Source of the DNA: Vibrio sp. 10N
Lineage (GTDB): Bacteria; Pseudomonadota; Gammaproteobacteria; Enterobacterales; Vibrionaceae
Assembly: GCF_036245475.1 (NCBI RefSeq)
Contig: NZ_BTPM01000002.1
Coordinates: forward strand, 1,426,001-1,490,000
Direction of reading: 5' to 3'
DNA: 64,000 nucleotides
Positions 42,682 to 52,451 of the stretch are shown here, in pieces; within the stretch, counting starts at the first letter, position 1, and every line of letters starts with the position of its first letter. The notes under the pieces are model-generated. The model was given only the letters and a program-made list of their open reading frames with translations, was not told the origin of the DNA and searched no databases. A program made the translations under genes and the position numbers.

Positions 42682-43155
42682 TTAGCCCTTATACTTATGC
42701 AGTATATTTTTAGGAATGTGGCAATAATCATTCGGATGTAGCGTCAATCTATCTTGATGCTCCTCATCGCTCTTGACGTAATTGCTGAGCGGCAATACCT
42801 CAACCGCGATTTTGCCTGAGTCTGGACGCGCCGCGATATACTGTCGAACAAGTTCAAGATGATTAGGATTCACACTGTAAACTCCAGTGCGGTATTTAGT
42901 CCCTACATCCTCCCCTTGCTTGTTGAGGCTATAGGGGTCGATGATTTCAAAAAAGAAATCCATCAACTGCTCCACAGTCACTTTATCTGGGTCAAACTCC
43001 GTGAGTACACACTCAGCATAGCCGTCGTAGTCGCTTGCTGTGGTATCAGTTGTGCCATTGGCTCTGCCAGCTTGGGTTTTTACCACTCCGGGTAAGTGGC
43101 GCATGAACTCTTGTACACCCCATAAGCAGCCACCCGCAAAGTAGATCTTTTCCAT
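42682..43155 (-). CDS. msrA: Peptide methionine (S)-S-oxide reductase
   Basis: A 157-residue MsrA that repairs Met-(S)-sulfoxide. The active-site motif reads 'GGCLWGVQE' near the N terminus; most family members have GCFWG, so Phe is replaced by Leu next to the catalytic Cys. 'YDGYAECVLTEFDP', 'YRTGVY' and 'HQDRLTLHP' follow. It is a short form without recycling cysteines at the C terminus. I chose ATG 43155 because the protein then starts 'MEKIYFAGG' as the family does. Together with msrP-msrQ at 61007-62619 the window has both cytoplasmic and periplasmic repair. Confidence 0.9.
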   Translation of the reverse strand: MEKIYFAGGCLWGVQEFMRHLPGVVKTQAGRANGTTDTTASDYDGYAECVLTEFDPDKVTVEQLMDFFFEIIDPYSLNKQGEDVGTKYRTGVYSVNPNHLELVRQYIAARPDSGKIAVEVLPLSNYVKSDEEHQDRLTLHPNDYCHIPKNILHKYKG

Positions 43156-43407
43156 CTGGTATCGCACCCAAAACACACTTGAAGGCAGGCAAGGTAACAC
43201 AGTTTAGAGCGAGATGGGACTATGCTGACAAGGTCTAACACGAATTGATGGTGCTCGGCCGCTAAATCAAGGCCGGATATGAGAAGTAGGCGAAAATTCT
43301 GAATCAAACTCGAGACAAAGCGTACGAAGACAAATTCTCTCGGTGCTAGGATATCAAGACATAAATGTATGCCGTATTATGGAATCGCGGCTCAATGGAG
43401 AAAAACT

Positions 43408-43926
43408 ATGCGTAATCGGCATTTAGGCGAGCTCGTACTGAGTAAAGCGCAGATCCAAGCTGGCACAAAGAAAGTCGCTGAGCTTATCAATCAACAATTC
43501 AAAGAGGTAGTGGTCATCTCTGTGGTACCGGGTGGTATCTTGTTCACCGCTGACCTAGTAAGACAGCTGACGATTGATGTGAGTATGGATACCATCTCAT
43601 GCCCTCATACACCGGGCGATCGCAACAACCAGTCCGAGATTGTTTATCATCAGAATATCGAGATTGAAGGTAAAGATGTCATCGTTATTGATGATGCCAT
43701 TGAGTCCGGTGGCACGATGAAGCGCCTGGTCGAGTACCTTTCGACCAATTATCAACCGAAATCTCTGTCTATCGCGACGCTATTTGTCAAACCGGGCAGA
43801 GTGGACATTCCATTCCCGCAGCTTTATGCCTATGAGATGGAAAACGACGATTTGCTTGTCGGTTACGGGCTGCCTTGGAACGACAAGCTAAGAAACGTTC
43901 CTTACGTCTCCAAGCTTGTAAAATAA
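43408..43926 (+). CDS. Purine-type phosphoribosyltransferase (HPRT-like)
   Basis: A 172-residue enzyme with the PRPP-binding motif 'VIVIDDAIESGGTMKR' and 'VVISVVPGGILFTADLVRQL' before it, the pattern of hypoxanthine/guanine phosphoribosyltransferases. It would salvage a purine base with PRPP in the cytosol, but the substrate loop 'CPHTPGDRNN' differs from canonical Hpt, so specificity is open. ATG 43408 follows ATGGAGAAAAACT. Its last 39 bases overlap the end of the convergent foldase gene, and its terminator (43938-43954) lies inside that gene. Confidence 0.8.
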   Translation: MRNRHLGELVLSKAQIQAGTKKVAELINQQFKEVVVISVVPGGILFTADLVRQLTIDVSMDTISCPHTPGDRNNQSEIVYHQNIEIEGKDVIVIDDAIESGGTMKRLVEYLSTNYQPKSLSIATLFVKPGRVDIPFPQLYAYEMENDDLLVGYGLPWNDKLRNVPYVSKLVK

Positions 43927-44820
43927 CCAACGCACAAGGGGCATGTTTTGCCCCCCTTTGTTTTGTCCTTTACTTTTCAACGACTGCTGCGAACTCTTCT
44001 GCAAACGCTCTAAAGGTTCTTGGCTTTTGAGCTGTCGACGGTCAAACAAAGGCTCTCTCAGCGCAGCAATGCCTTGCTGCCGGTCATATTCCGACAGCGC
44101 TTCATTATTTATGATCTCAGCTCGAGCTAACATGTAGCTTTGAACATTATGTTCAAAGCGCGCCCTTTTCGCATCCAATGTCGCTAACCTTTGAGTCACT
44201 TCAGTACCAACTAATGACTCTCGCACCAAGAACTGACTTTGTGCATCCATTGAGTTTGTCTCATTGAGCGCAGTCAGTAAGTTCGCGTTGTAGTAGCTCT
44301 TCTGAAGTTCTGGGGACAGTTGCGCCAACTCTTGTTGCCACATCTGCTGGTACTCTGCAGGGCTCTGAGCTAACTGCTTTAGCTCTCTTTGTCTGAGCGC
44401 AAGCTCCCGCATTTGGTTTTCTTCTGCAAACAAACGTTGCTGCTGTTCAAACGTAAAAAAGTGCGTTTGAAGTGCCAAGATTTGCTGATGCAAGGCATCA
44501 AAGTCTTCCACTACCCCTAGTTCTGCTAACGCTGCTTTGTATTGAATGAACTTCTTAAATAGCTGAGGATCCATACCAGTAGAGTGGTCGCTGTAGTGTT
44601 CAAATCTTTGCTCGATTGTCTTAACGTCAGTTTGGCTAACATCAGAAAGAAAGTAATCGAATGTGTCACGAAGTGACCCCTCATCGATCTGGGTATCCTG
44701 TTGAGAGGGCGCCTGTATTAGCAAGTCCGAGCTATCGCGGTTTGCCTTCCAAATCCACGTCCCCGCAGCAGCGGCACAACCAACAGATAACATCAGCAGC
44801 CATTTGGTCGTCGTTTGCAT
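43888..44820 (-). CDS. lifO: Lipase-specific foldase
   Basis: A 310-residue inner-membrane-anchored chaperone that folds the secreted lipase in the periplasm. An N-terminal membrane helix (about 7-25) is followed by the foldase signature 'RDTFDYFLSD' (51-60), matching RxxFDY(F/C)LSA, then a long helical domain rich in Gln and Glu. It follows the lipase gene by 2 bp, with its binding site AAGGACT inside the lipase 3' end. The partner lipase is frameshifted, so the foldase may lack a client unless another lipase uses it. The 3' end overlaps the phosphoribosyltransferase gene by 39 bp on the opposite strand. Confidence 0.92.
   Translation of the reverse strand: MQTTTKWLLMLSVGCAAAAGTWIWKANRDSSDLLIQAPSQQDTQIDEGSLRDTFDYFLSDVSQTDVKTIEQRFEHYSDHSTGMDPQLFKKFIQYKAALAELGVVEDFDALHQQILALQTHFFTFEQQQRLFAEENQMRELALRQRELKQLAQSPAEYQQMWQQELAQLSPELQKSYYNANLLTALNETNSMDAQSQFLVRESLVGTEVTQRLATLDAKRARFEHNVQSYMLARAEIINNEALSEYDRQQGIAALREPLFDRRQLKSQEPLERLQKSSQQSLKSKGQNKGGQNMPLVRWLFYKLGDVRNVS
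43938..43960 (+). terminator. Terminator of the phosphoribosyltransferase gene, inside lifO
   Basis: GGGGCA, a 5-base loop and TGCCCC are followed by CCTTTGTTTTG. It lies entirely within the antisense coding sequence of lifO. Confidence 0.6.
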
Positions 44821-44822
44821 GG

Positions 44823-45742
44823 CTATAGTCCTTGAAGCTGGAGTCGATTCGCGTGTTGTCGGTATAAGGTTTTTGGATCAGTTTCGAATAAGTGGTGGAT
44901 ACCGAGCAGGCCATTGATTTCATCAAGATGATTCATCTTGTAATCGTCGCCAATCACTTTGCCTAAGTGAGTACTGCACTGACCCACCAAGCCATCATTA
45001 GGTTCATTAAAGGCAAGCCCTAAGATGAGCATCGCTGGGTCAGCAGGGTCGAGCACATTGGTGTAGGTCGAGGTGCCTGTCCAACGCCATTGTCTGCTTT
45101 CCAGTCGCCATCACCACAAGTGGAGGTAGGCACACCTTCTGGATAGTAAGCATTAAATGCCAGTGACCCCTCTGTTGTGAGCGCTTCAAGTGAGCTCAGT
45201 CCGTCTTGAGGTAAATCGGAGCCACCAGAGAGCAAACCAATCAATGTGGTCAACCCACCCGCCAGTTTTACCGCAACTGCTTCCGCAGCAGAGCCTTCAG
45301 GGACTGTACTGCGCACCAAATCGGCCACTTTAGAGCCCTTATTTACACCACCGACACTAGTCACGGAGGCCACCATTTCCGGTGCTACCGAAGCAACATA
45401 TCTAGCAGTAGGTGCACCGTGACTATGACCAATAAGGTTGACCTTTTTCGCGCCAGTGACCGCCAGTACATTCTCTACCTGAGTAAGTAATTGCTCACCT
45501 CGAACTTCAGAGCTGTTGGTCGCTGAAATCTGCGCGACGAACACTGTGGCTCCATCCTTACTCAACGTTTTCGGGATTCCGTAGAAGTAATCAAAACCCG
45601 CTAGGGAGTCGAAACCAAATAGCCCATGAACCAACACAATAGGGTATTGGGTTTGTGTGTATCCAGACTGATAACCAAACAGTTTAGCTTGCACATTGAG
45701 CGCGAAAGCCGCGCACAAAACAAGCAATGAAATATGCTTCAT
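44823..45742 (-). pseudogene. lipA: Secreted triacylglycerol lipase (Pseudomonas family I type), frameshifted
   Basis: The front frame (45742-45020, 240 codons) has a signal peptide ('LLVLCAAFALNVQA'), the oxyanion 'VLVHGLFGFDS' and nucleophile S107 in 'GHSHGA'. Near 45081-45086 the frame shifts: the true tail continues in another frame to 44823 with 'WTGTSTYTNVLDPADP', 'FNEPNDGLVGQCS' (catalytic Asp) and 'YKMNHLDEING' (catalytic His). About 4 codons expected between 'NGV' and 'WTG' are missing, which fits a deletion of about 13 bases. The normal protein would be near 310 residues. As written, the product lacks two of three catalytic residues. The lifO gene follows directly. Confidence 0.85.
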
Positions 45743-45970
45743 TTTACCTTTTCCTTGTCAGACCTCCGATGAGTTAATCTGCGTAGTAGAGCAAATTTGA
45801 GGTCGCCAAAGTGTATTTTCAAAAATGTGAATTTGTGCCCACATTTGCATATCCACCTCATTTGAAATGATCACATTCAACCAATGAGCAACTATTGTCA
45901 TACGATTTTAACGTGCCAGTCATACAGATAAATAAGAATAATTACTCCACCCTAACTCACGGATATTACA

Positions 45971-46684
45971 ATGAATTACAACAAGTTAATCCTTTTAGTT
46001 GGTAGTTTACTCACGCAGCCAAGCATCGCAGACACCGATGTTTACCTCACCAATAACTCCGATAAGCCATCGAGCATTCAGGTACAACATCGGGGAACAA
46101 CAGAGCTCAGTTACAGCGAAGAGTGGCAGCAAAAGCTTGGCATTTTGATCTTTGAAAGCGATGAATCTCTCGCTTCACGCATCGCTCAATTTAAGCAACA
46201 AGCAAAACTTGTTTGGGGTGCGTGGGCCGAAGTATTGCTTACCGCTTATGATTTCAAGCTGGATCAGCAAAACCTGCTACTTGGAAGTCCAGAGCAATAT
46301 CGTGACGCGTTTGAAGCGCTTTTAGAATCGTCCCACGAGCACGATTTGGGTTTAAACACCGATGTAGCGAAGTTCGAAAAAGCGGTGAGTTCATTACCAG
46401 ACACAATGAGTGAAGACGAAAAAAACGCCTTTATTGCCGAGCTTGAACACACTTATTTAACGCACGCTCAAAAACAAGACATTCGAACTAGAGAGCGACA
46501 AGTTACCGCTCAGCAGGATATGGTTCAAAATTATCACTTCGAACTCAGTCAGCTCAAGAATCGCTTGTCTAATCAGAGAAATACAAAATATGCCGAGCTA
46601 ACTGATACCGAATGGCAAATGGTCTATAGACGAAAGATCACAGAGTTTCGAAGGACGTTTTTCAGTCATGAGGATGACATCTAA
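45971..46684 (+). CDS. Secreted protein of unknown function, divergent from the lipase
   Basis: A 237-residue protein with a short signal peptide ending near 'LTQPSIA|DT'. The mature part begins 'DVYLTNNSDKPSSIQVQHRG', a small beta segment of the kind found at the front of some secreted phospholipases, then becomes strongly helical and charged ('EHTYLTHAQKQDIRTRERQ'). No catalytic motif is visible. It could be a stand-alone exported factor or the surviving front part of a larger enzyme. It starts 228 bp from the lipase start in the opposite direction. Confidence 0.65.
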   Translation: MNYNKLILLVGSLLTQPSIADTDVYLTNNSDKPSSIQVQHRGTTELSYSEEWQQKLGILIFESDESLASRIAQFKQQAKLVWGAWAEVLLTAYDFKLDQQNLLLGSPEQYRDAFEALLESSHEHDLGLNTDVAKFEKAVSSLPDTMSEDEKNAFIAELEHTYLTHAQKQDIRTRERQVTAQQDMVQNYHFELSQLKNRLSNQRNTKYAELTDTEWQMVYRRKITEFRRTFFSHEDDI

Positions 46685-46730
46685 AAAGGGACTAACGCTA
46701 GAGTGCGCATTTTCGCATAAACAAAAAACA

Positions 46731-46756
46731 AAGGCACTGCTTATAAACAGTGCCTT
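46731..46756 (-). terminator. Terminator of the SDR gene
   Basis: AAGGCACTG, a loop and CAGTGCCTT form the stem; on the minus strand it is followed by TGTTTTTTG. Confidence 0.8.
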
Positions 46757-46777
46757 CTCCGAACAAAACCAACGTTA

Positions 46778-47455
46778 TTACTCGATTTCAACCATTGGTC
46801 TAAACGTCATTTCATGCATCACCACATCAGCTGGCAACTCTAGTACCTGAATCACCGCTTTCGCGACACTTGCTGGGTGCATGTACTCAGGGCGCTCTGC
46901 TTCGCGGAAACTGGTATCAGTACCACCAGGGAACAGTGAGGTAACTTTAATACCATGAGGCTGCGCTTCTTTCATCAAAATAGCGCTGAATCCTGCCAAC
47001 CCTTGTTTCATCGCCGAGTAAATACTCATGGTTTCGTTGGCACGTTTGGCTGCCGTACTCACGACATTAATGATTTGGCCCGATTTTTTTGGCTTCATTA
47101 CTTTAAGCGCTTCGCGGCTTAGTAGTGCCGGTGCACGCAAGTTGATGGCGTATTGCTCTTCAAACTCTTCTAACGTGAACTCTTCAATCGGGCATTTACG
47201 AGAAATCATGCCCGCGTTATTGATCAGTACATCCACACTACCAACCAGCACGATCGCCTTATCAAACAGACCTACTGTTTCACCAGCATCACTGAGATCG
47301 GCAACAACAACCTCACAACCCGTTTGCTGCTTCAACTGAGCCAGCTTATCTTCGCTGCGCCCTGACGCCACAACCTTAAAGCCCTTTTCACACAGTTGCT
47401 TAGTAAGCTCGTAACCAATGCCGCTCGTCGCGCCTGTAATTAGGATATTTTTCAT
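46778..47455 (-). CDS. Short-chain dehydrogenase/reductase
   Basis: A 225-residue classical SDR. NAD(P)-binding 'GATSGIG' (7-13), 'NNAG' (about 78-81), catalytic Ser in 'VVSTAAK' and 'YSAMK' (Tyr and Lys) are all present. 'ASGRSEDKL' after the second strand favours NADP. The substrate cannot be told, and neighbours give no pathway. Monocistronic, with its own terminator. Confidence 0.85.
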   Translation of the reverse strand: MKNILITGATSGIGYELTKQLCEKGFKVVASGRSEDKLAQLKQQTGCEVVVADLSDAGETVGLFDKAIVLVGSVDVLINNAGMISRKCPIEEFTLEEFEEQYAINLRAPALLSREALKVMKPKKSGQIINVVSTAAKRANETMSIYSAMKQGLAGFSAILMKEAQPHGIKVTSLFPGGTDTSFREAERPEYMHPASVAKAVIQVLELPADVVMHEMTFRPMVEIE

Positions 47456-47606
47456 ATCGTTCTCTCAAAGCAGTAATAGGAAGGTACTTAACGCGAGCTA
47501 TAAAGTAGCTCTGCTAACAACAAACGGCAGTTACATACTTTAAACTCACCTGATAGCCTACCTAGGCTCATAATCTAAGACCAGGTAGGCTCTGAAGTAC
47601 TTTGTA

Positions 47607-50327
47607 TCAAGCCTTTTCTAATGTCCTACGACGACGAACTCCCACTACCGAAAACGCGGCAAGGCCAAGCCCCAAAAGCCCCTCGAGGCCAATCGCGCCA
47701 CCGCCACTACCGCCATCTCCGCCGCCAACTCCGGGCTTTGACTCAATCTTTTTCGGCAACACAATATCAAATGTGAGTGGATACCAGTCTGACAATTCAC
47801 TCGTTTGATAGCTTATAGCAAGACTCAACGTTTCACCCTCTAAGTCTTCAGAAAAACTGGCTTTCAAGTCAATCACGTTATTCTTCGCGTCAACTCGCTC
47901 CGACTCAAAGTTTAGTCCCGCAGATTGGTCAATCACTGCTGATGAAAGCTGCTGATTACCTGTCAATTGAATACGACATGACCTTTCTTCCCCAATCTCG
48001 CAACTTTGAACAATCATTGGTGAGGCGTGTTTGACAACTTGAATCTCTTTTTCTGAGAAGTCTTGATTCGAGACAGTCACTACATAATTACCTGCCTCGA
48101 AACTGCTAAAGTCTAGTATTGCCTGATCGCCATTTTGTTTAATGTCCAATTCTTTACCGTCCACCTCGACTCGATAGCCTTCGAGAAGGTTAATGTCGCC
48201 AAGCACGACCTCGAACTCAGCTGGTGCTAGTGATACATTGTCTACATCAACCAAAATAGGTTCTTTACGGAGTAAATGACGGATATCGAAATTCACTGTG
48301 GTTTTACTCACCACCTTCTCATAATTCTCGCCCGTCCAGCTTAGCGAAGGCTCTGTAATCAGTAGCTCTACCGGAATGGCTTTCGCGTGAAATAGCCAGC
48401 GCTCATAACCATACTCCTCAATAACGCGACCAGCGAGATCATCGGCAAGCTGTTGAGTGAGCTCTCGTTCTGAGTACTTAGATGTCGCACTCAGATGAAC
48501 TCCATCGTTTTGCACCTCAATCGAAATATCAAAATAGTTCTGAAGCCAGTCCAACTGACGATTATCCGTTTCATTGGCTAAATCGTCGTAGTTCACTACA
48601 GTAGAAGACCTCGAACAACTGTAACCGTTTGGATCTGGCTCAATACACGGAGCCAAAGACGACACCAAATATAACTTGGAATCATCACTTAGGGGGGCTG
48701 ACAATCCTACTTGAGCAATTGCTGCATTATTCGCTTGAGGCACATACGTATTATTTGCTTCCGATACGAGGTTAGATGCTTGCTTTATCGGAACCAGGAC
48801 AGAACCTAACACCGACTTTCTTATCCCTTCCGCACCTTCAATCTTGTACATCCCTATCACGTTCACACACTCTCTATAGCTATCATCAAGAGTGACATCA
48901 AGATAGTTATTCTCCGTTACGGTGACAGCACCACCCTCGTAGTCATACTCATCAGGAAAATCCAGTCGATCACAATCGTAACTACGATAAATCTCGTAAC
49001 GACTGGATACATCAGGCCACTCCACACGATAACCGTCCAAATTTTGTGATAACGAGATAGGCTTCATGTCGTAACGCTGATGGATCATGTCTTGCTCAGC
49101 GATTCTCAGGAATGCAGCCATGTCGGCACTGTCTTCCACACCAGCAGCACGGCCTAGATCGATTCCATGAAGTTTTTTCGAATTAGAAAAGCTCACTACC
49201 GTTTCACAATAACTGTCTGCTGTCTCCCTACATGATGAATAGTAGGCCATTATGCTATAAAGGCTTTCTGAGGAATTAATATATCCATAGTTAATGGCAC
49301 CGAAATAATGCTCTCCGCCAGCTCCCCAGCCACCGGTCTCTAGCGTGTGTCTATCGTGATTTGCTCCTAAATTATGCCCGGTTTCATGAGCACTCACGCG
49401 GCCATTACCAATAGCATTTGCCTTCACTAAATTAAAGTACGGTGGATCACTGTAGTAATCAGGTCGGTTAATGTTGTCTTCGTCATAGCCTAAACCACTA
49501 TGGGCAATACCACCCCAGCCATTATTTAGGTTGTTATCGGTAATAATCTGCACTATATCGATAGCATTAATCGCAATAAGACGTGACACTTCAGGTATTG
49601 CCCGCACTGCTTCCCTCGTTTCAATGGTTCCAGACTCTTGAGGAAAATCAAAATCAGCGAATATAAGGCGATTTTTGATCCCTTTTTGCATATCTGTTTC
49701 ATTAAAAGCTCGTTCAGCATTCATAAGATCTGCTTGCAATAGTTCTCTAGCTACTGCGACATTCTCTGGTGTTACCTCACTGTCCCCAGTCAAATAACGG
49801 ACGGTGGAATGATCGAAAACCACTATTTGATGAACTGTATCGCGCTTAGTAGGTGGTGCAGGTAAAGATTGATCTGCTTGAATGAAAGATTGATAGTAAG
49901 GAGAAAAATAACGAGATCTAGATTGTGCTTGCGTATAGTGAACAATATTATCTTCAATTAAATGTGGTCGAACTCGCGAACGTACCGAATAATCGTCATT
50001 TCGCCAAGTCACGGTGTAAGTAGCTTGCTTCCAATGCAACTGCGCCACCAGCTTATCATCCACTAAAGCAATTGAACTAAGGTTGTTGTCCTTCTCGCCC
50101 TGATATTTGAGAGCACCAATGAGGCGATTCCCTTGGCGGTCTACCACTTCAAACTGCATCTGCTTCATCGCTAAGGATGGTAAATCAACGATTGTTGAAA
50201 GCTCATCAAAGCCGTTTTCCAGTTCATGCCATGACTGATTTGCTAAAGTATTAAATGAGCATACAGCAAGCATACTCGTGCTAGCTACCTTAATTAACTT
50301 AGATAGCTGGGACTGTTTTAATTTCAT
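47607..50327 (-). CDS. Reprolysin-like metalloprotease with GlyGly-CTERM tail
   Basis: A 906-residue secreted zinc protease. A signal peptide (to about 'SFNTLA') leads to a propeptide-like region, then the metzincin site 'HETGHNLGANHDRH' (H314, H318 and H324 as ligands, E315 catalytic) with Met-turn 'YSIMAYYSSC'. Beta-rich domains follow. The C terminus has a glycine-rich linker ending 'GGGDGGSGGG', a membrane helix and 'RRRR', the GlyGly-CTERM signal cut by rhombosortase and linked to type II secretion in Vibrio. I prefer ATG 50327, 8 bases after GGA, to the ATG three codons earlier. No rhombosortase gene is in the window. Confidence 0.88.
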   Translation of the reverse strand: MKLKQSQLSKLIKVASTSMLAVCSFNTLANQSWHELENGFDELSTIVDLPSLAMKQMQFEVVDRQGNRLIGALKYQGEKDNNLSSIALVDDKLVAQLHWKQATYTVTWRNDDYSVRSRVRPHLIEDNIVHYTQAQSRSRYFSPYYQSFIQADQSLPAPPTKRDTVHQIVVFDHSTVRYLTGDSEVTPENVAVARELLQADLMNAERAFNETDMQKGIKNRLIFADFDFPQESGTIETREAVRAIPEVSRLIAINAIDIVQIITDNNLNNGWGGIAHSGLGYDEDNINRPDYYSDPPYFNLVKANAIGNGRVSAHETGHNLGANHDRHTLETGGWGAGGEHYFGAINYGYINSSESLYSIMAYYSSCRETADSYCETVVSFSNSKKLHGIDLGRAAGVEDSADMAAFLRIAEQDMIHQRYDMKPISLSQNLDGYRVEWPDVSSRYEIYRSYDCDRLDFPDEYDYEGGAVTVTENNYLDVTLDDSYRECVNVIGMYKIEGAEGIRKSVLGSVLVPIKQASNLVSEANNTYVPQANNAAIAQVGLSAPLSDDSKLYLVSSLAPCIEPDPNGYSCSRSSTVVNYDDLANETDNRQLDWLQNYFDISIEVQNDGVHLSATSKYSERELTQQLADDLAGRVIEEYGYERWLFHAKAIPVELLITEPSLSWTGENYEKVVSKTTVNFDIRHLLRKEPILVDVDNVSLAPAEFEVVLGDINLLEGYRVEVDGKELDIKQNGDQAILDFSSFEAGNYVVTVSNQDFSEKEIQVVKHASPMIVQSCEIGEERSCRIQLTGNQQLSSAVIDQSAGLNFESERVDAKNNVIDLKASFSEDLEGETLSLAISYQTSELSDWYPLTFDIVLPKKIESKPGVGGGDGGSGGGAIGLEGLLGLGLAAFSVVGVRRRRTLEKA

Positions 50328-50578
50328 TATTGACATCCATTTTCGAATTATCGTTACAGTAAGTTCATTACCTACGACTTACTTGGATACCAATGTAACA
50401 TCACCAATGTTAATAATATAAATTACAAACACCATAGTGGGATGCATTTATCACTAAGAGCAATACATATTAAGAAGCTCAACCAATAATAAAGTAATTA
50501 TTATTCACCCACCAAATAACCCGAATAAAATTAATTTTCAGGGGTTATTTATTGGTTTTAGATTTATTCTATTTGACA

Positions 50579-50610
50579 AAAAAACACCGCTAACTTAAGC
50601 GGTGTTTTTT
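50579..50610 (-). terminator. Terminator of ahpF
   Basis: AAAACACCGC, an 8-base loop and GCGGTGTTTT with T-rich flanks on both sides. It serves ahpF on the minus strand, 15 bp past its stop. Confidence 0.8.
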
Positions 50611-50622
50611 CTGGCATTATGT

Positions 50623-52233
50623 TTAAACTGTTTCCACCGATTTTATCGGCGCCGGATTACGAATCAAGAAATCAAACGCGCCCAAGCTCGCTTTTGCACC
50701 TTCGCCCATCGCGATGATGATTTGCTTGTAAGGAACGGTCGTCACATCACCCGCCGCAAACACACCTTTCATGCTGGTTGCACCATGCGCATCGACTTCG
50801 ATTTCACCGCGCGGTGATAGCTCCACTTTGGTCCTTTTTAGCCATTCACTGTTTGGCACCAGACCGATTTGAACAAAGATACCCGCAAGCTCGATCTGCT
50901 TGATTTCATCTGTGTTGCGATCTTTGTACTCAAGACCTGTCACTCGTGTGCCATCACCGAGAACTTCAGTGGTTTGAGCCATCGTGATGATATCAATGTT
51001 TGGCATGCTGTTCGCTTTGTCGATAAGCACTTGGTCTGCGCGTAGTACATCCGCAAATTCAAGAACGGTAACGTGCTCAACGATACCTGCTAGGTCAATC
51101 GCCGCTTCAATACCTGAGTTACCGCCGCCGATAACCGCTGTGCGCTTGCCTTTGAATAGTGGACCATCACAGTGTGGGCAGTAAGCCACGCCTTTGTTGC
51201 GATACTCTTGCTCACCTGGGACGTTCATTTCACGCCAGCGTGCACCAGTACTTGTGATTACCGAGCGAGCTTTTAGCACTGCACCACTTTCTAGAACTAC
51301 GTGGGTATAACCGTCATCGGTATCTTCTGCATCAATGATGTTTGCTGCACGCTGCTCTGTGATGACTTCAACGCCGTACTCTTTAACGTGCTCTTCTAAA
51401 CTTGCCACTAGCTTAGGACCCGTCGTCGCTTTCACTGAAATGAAGTTCTCGATGGCCATAGTGTCCATCACCTGACCACCAAAGCGATCGGCGACCACAC
51501 CGGTGCGAATACCTTTACGCGCTGCATAGATAGCGGCTGAAGATCCAGCAGGACCACCACCGACAACCAGTACATCAAACGGCGCGGTTTCATTTAGCTG
51601 ATTGGCTTTTTTCTCTGCCGCACCTGTGTCGACTTTATTTAGGATTTCATTCAGTGACATACGACCTTGGCCGAACAGTTCACCATTAATGAATACGCTT
51701 GGCACCGCCATGATGTCGCGCTGCTTCACTTCATCTTGGAATGCAGCACCGTCGATCATGGTGACGTTTACCAGCGGGTTAATGGCTGCCATCATGTTGA
51801 AGGCTTGAACCACTTCCGGACAGTTTTGGCATGATAGAGAGATAAAGATCTCGACATCTAGCGGTGAGTTCAGCTGTGCGATTTGCTCAATAGTTTCAGC
51901 TTCTAGTTTGATTGGGTGACCACCTGTGTGCAGCAGGGCTAGCACCAGTGATGTAAATTCGTGACCCATTGGCAGACCGGCAAAACCAATAGCGGTGCCC
52001 TTCTCAGGGTTGACAACGCGCATTACTGGCTTGCGTGGGCTTGCAGCGTCGTCGCGAACGACGTCAATTTTGCTGCTAAGTGATGCGATGTCATTAGCAA
52101 GAGATTCGAGCTTGCTTGCCGTACTGTTGTTGTTTGCAAGACTTAGGTCATCAAGGCTGAGAACCAATTGAACTTGGGTTTTAACGTTTTCTAGATACGC
52201 TTTTAATTGCTGCTTCATTGCTTGATCTAACAT
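50623..52233 (-). CDS. ahpF: Alkyl hydroperoxide reductase subunit F
   Basis: A 536-residue flavoprotein that passes electrons from NADH to AhpC. Two redox pairs are visible: C135/C138 in 'SLSCQNCPE' of the N-terminal thioredoxin-like domains and C352/C355 in 'AYCPHCDG' of the thioredoxin-reductase-like part. FAD motif 'VLVVGGGPAGSSAAIYAAR' (221-239) and NADH motif 'TAVIGGGNSGIEAA' are intact. It is about 15 residues longer than the E. coli protein. It follows ahpC copy 1 on the minus strand with a 218-bp gap that holds a structured hairpin, so part of its transcription may stop before it. Confidence 0.95.
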   Translation of the reverse strand: MLDQAMKQQLKAYLENVKTQVQLVLSLDDLSLANNNSTASKLESLANDIASLSSKIDVVRDDAASPRKPVMRVVNPEKGTAIGFAGLPMGHEFTSLVLALLHTGGHPIKLEAETIEQIAQLNSPLDVEIFISLSCQNCPEVVQAFNMMAAINPLVNVTMIDGAAFQDEVKQRDIMAVPSVFINGELFGQGRMSLNEILNKVDTGAAEKKANQLNETAPFDVLVVGGGPAGSSAAIYAARKGIRTGVVADRFGGQVMDTMAIENFISVKATTGPKLVASLEEHVKEYGVEVITEQRAANIIDAEDTDDGYTHVVLESGAVLKARSVITSTGARWREMNVPGEQEYRNKGVAYCPHCDGPLFKGKRTAVIGGGNSGIEAAIDLAGIVEHVTVLEFADVLRADQVLIDKANSMPNIDIITMAQTTEVLGDGTRVTGLEYKDRNTDEIKQIELAGIFVQIGLVPNSEWLKRTKVELSPRGEIEVDAHGATSMKGVFAAGDVTTVPYKQIIIAMGEGAKASLGAFDFLIRNPAPIKSVETV

Positions 52234-52337
52234 ACTGATACCTACTCTATAAGACTGCTTAACATCAGAAGGAATTTAAAAAGGGATAATAAAAAAGGGG
52301 ACCCTTTTGATGTTGAATTAATAATGATTTTAAAGGG

Positions 52338-52399
52338 TGCACGCCCCCCACTTTTACAAGCCGATGGTAGAAGCCATAAAAGTGACTGCGGGGCGTGCA
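52338..52399 (-). terminator. Two-tier stem-loop downstream of ahpC copy 1
   Basis: Outer stem TGCACGCCCC (52338-52347) with GGGGCGTGCA (52390-52399); inner stem CACTTTTA with TAAAAGTG; loop containing ATGGTAGAAGC. The same outer stem and loop but a different, still-paired inner stem occur after ahpC copy 2. On the minus strand only CCTTT follows, so it may be a weak terminator or a processed 3' element rather than a full stop before ahpF. Confidence 0.6.
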
Positions 52400-52451
52400 A
52401 CACGGACACGAATGTCGTTTATTGCTGCGTTTGGTTAAGCTCTAAGAGCGT

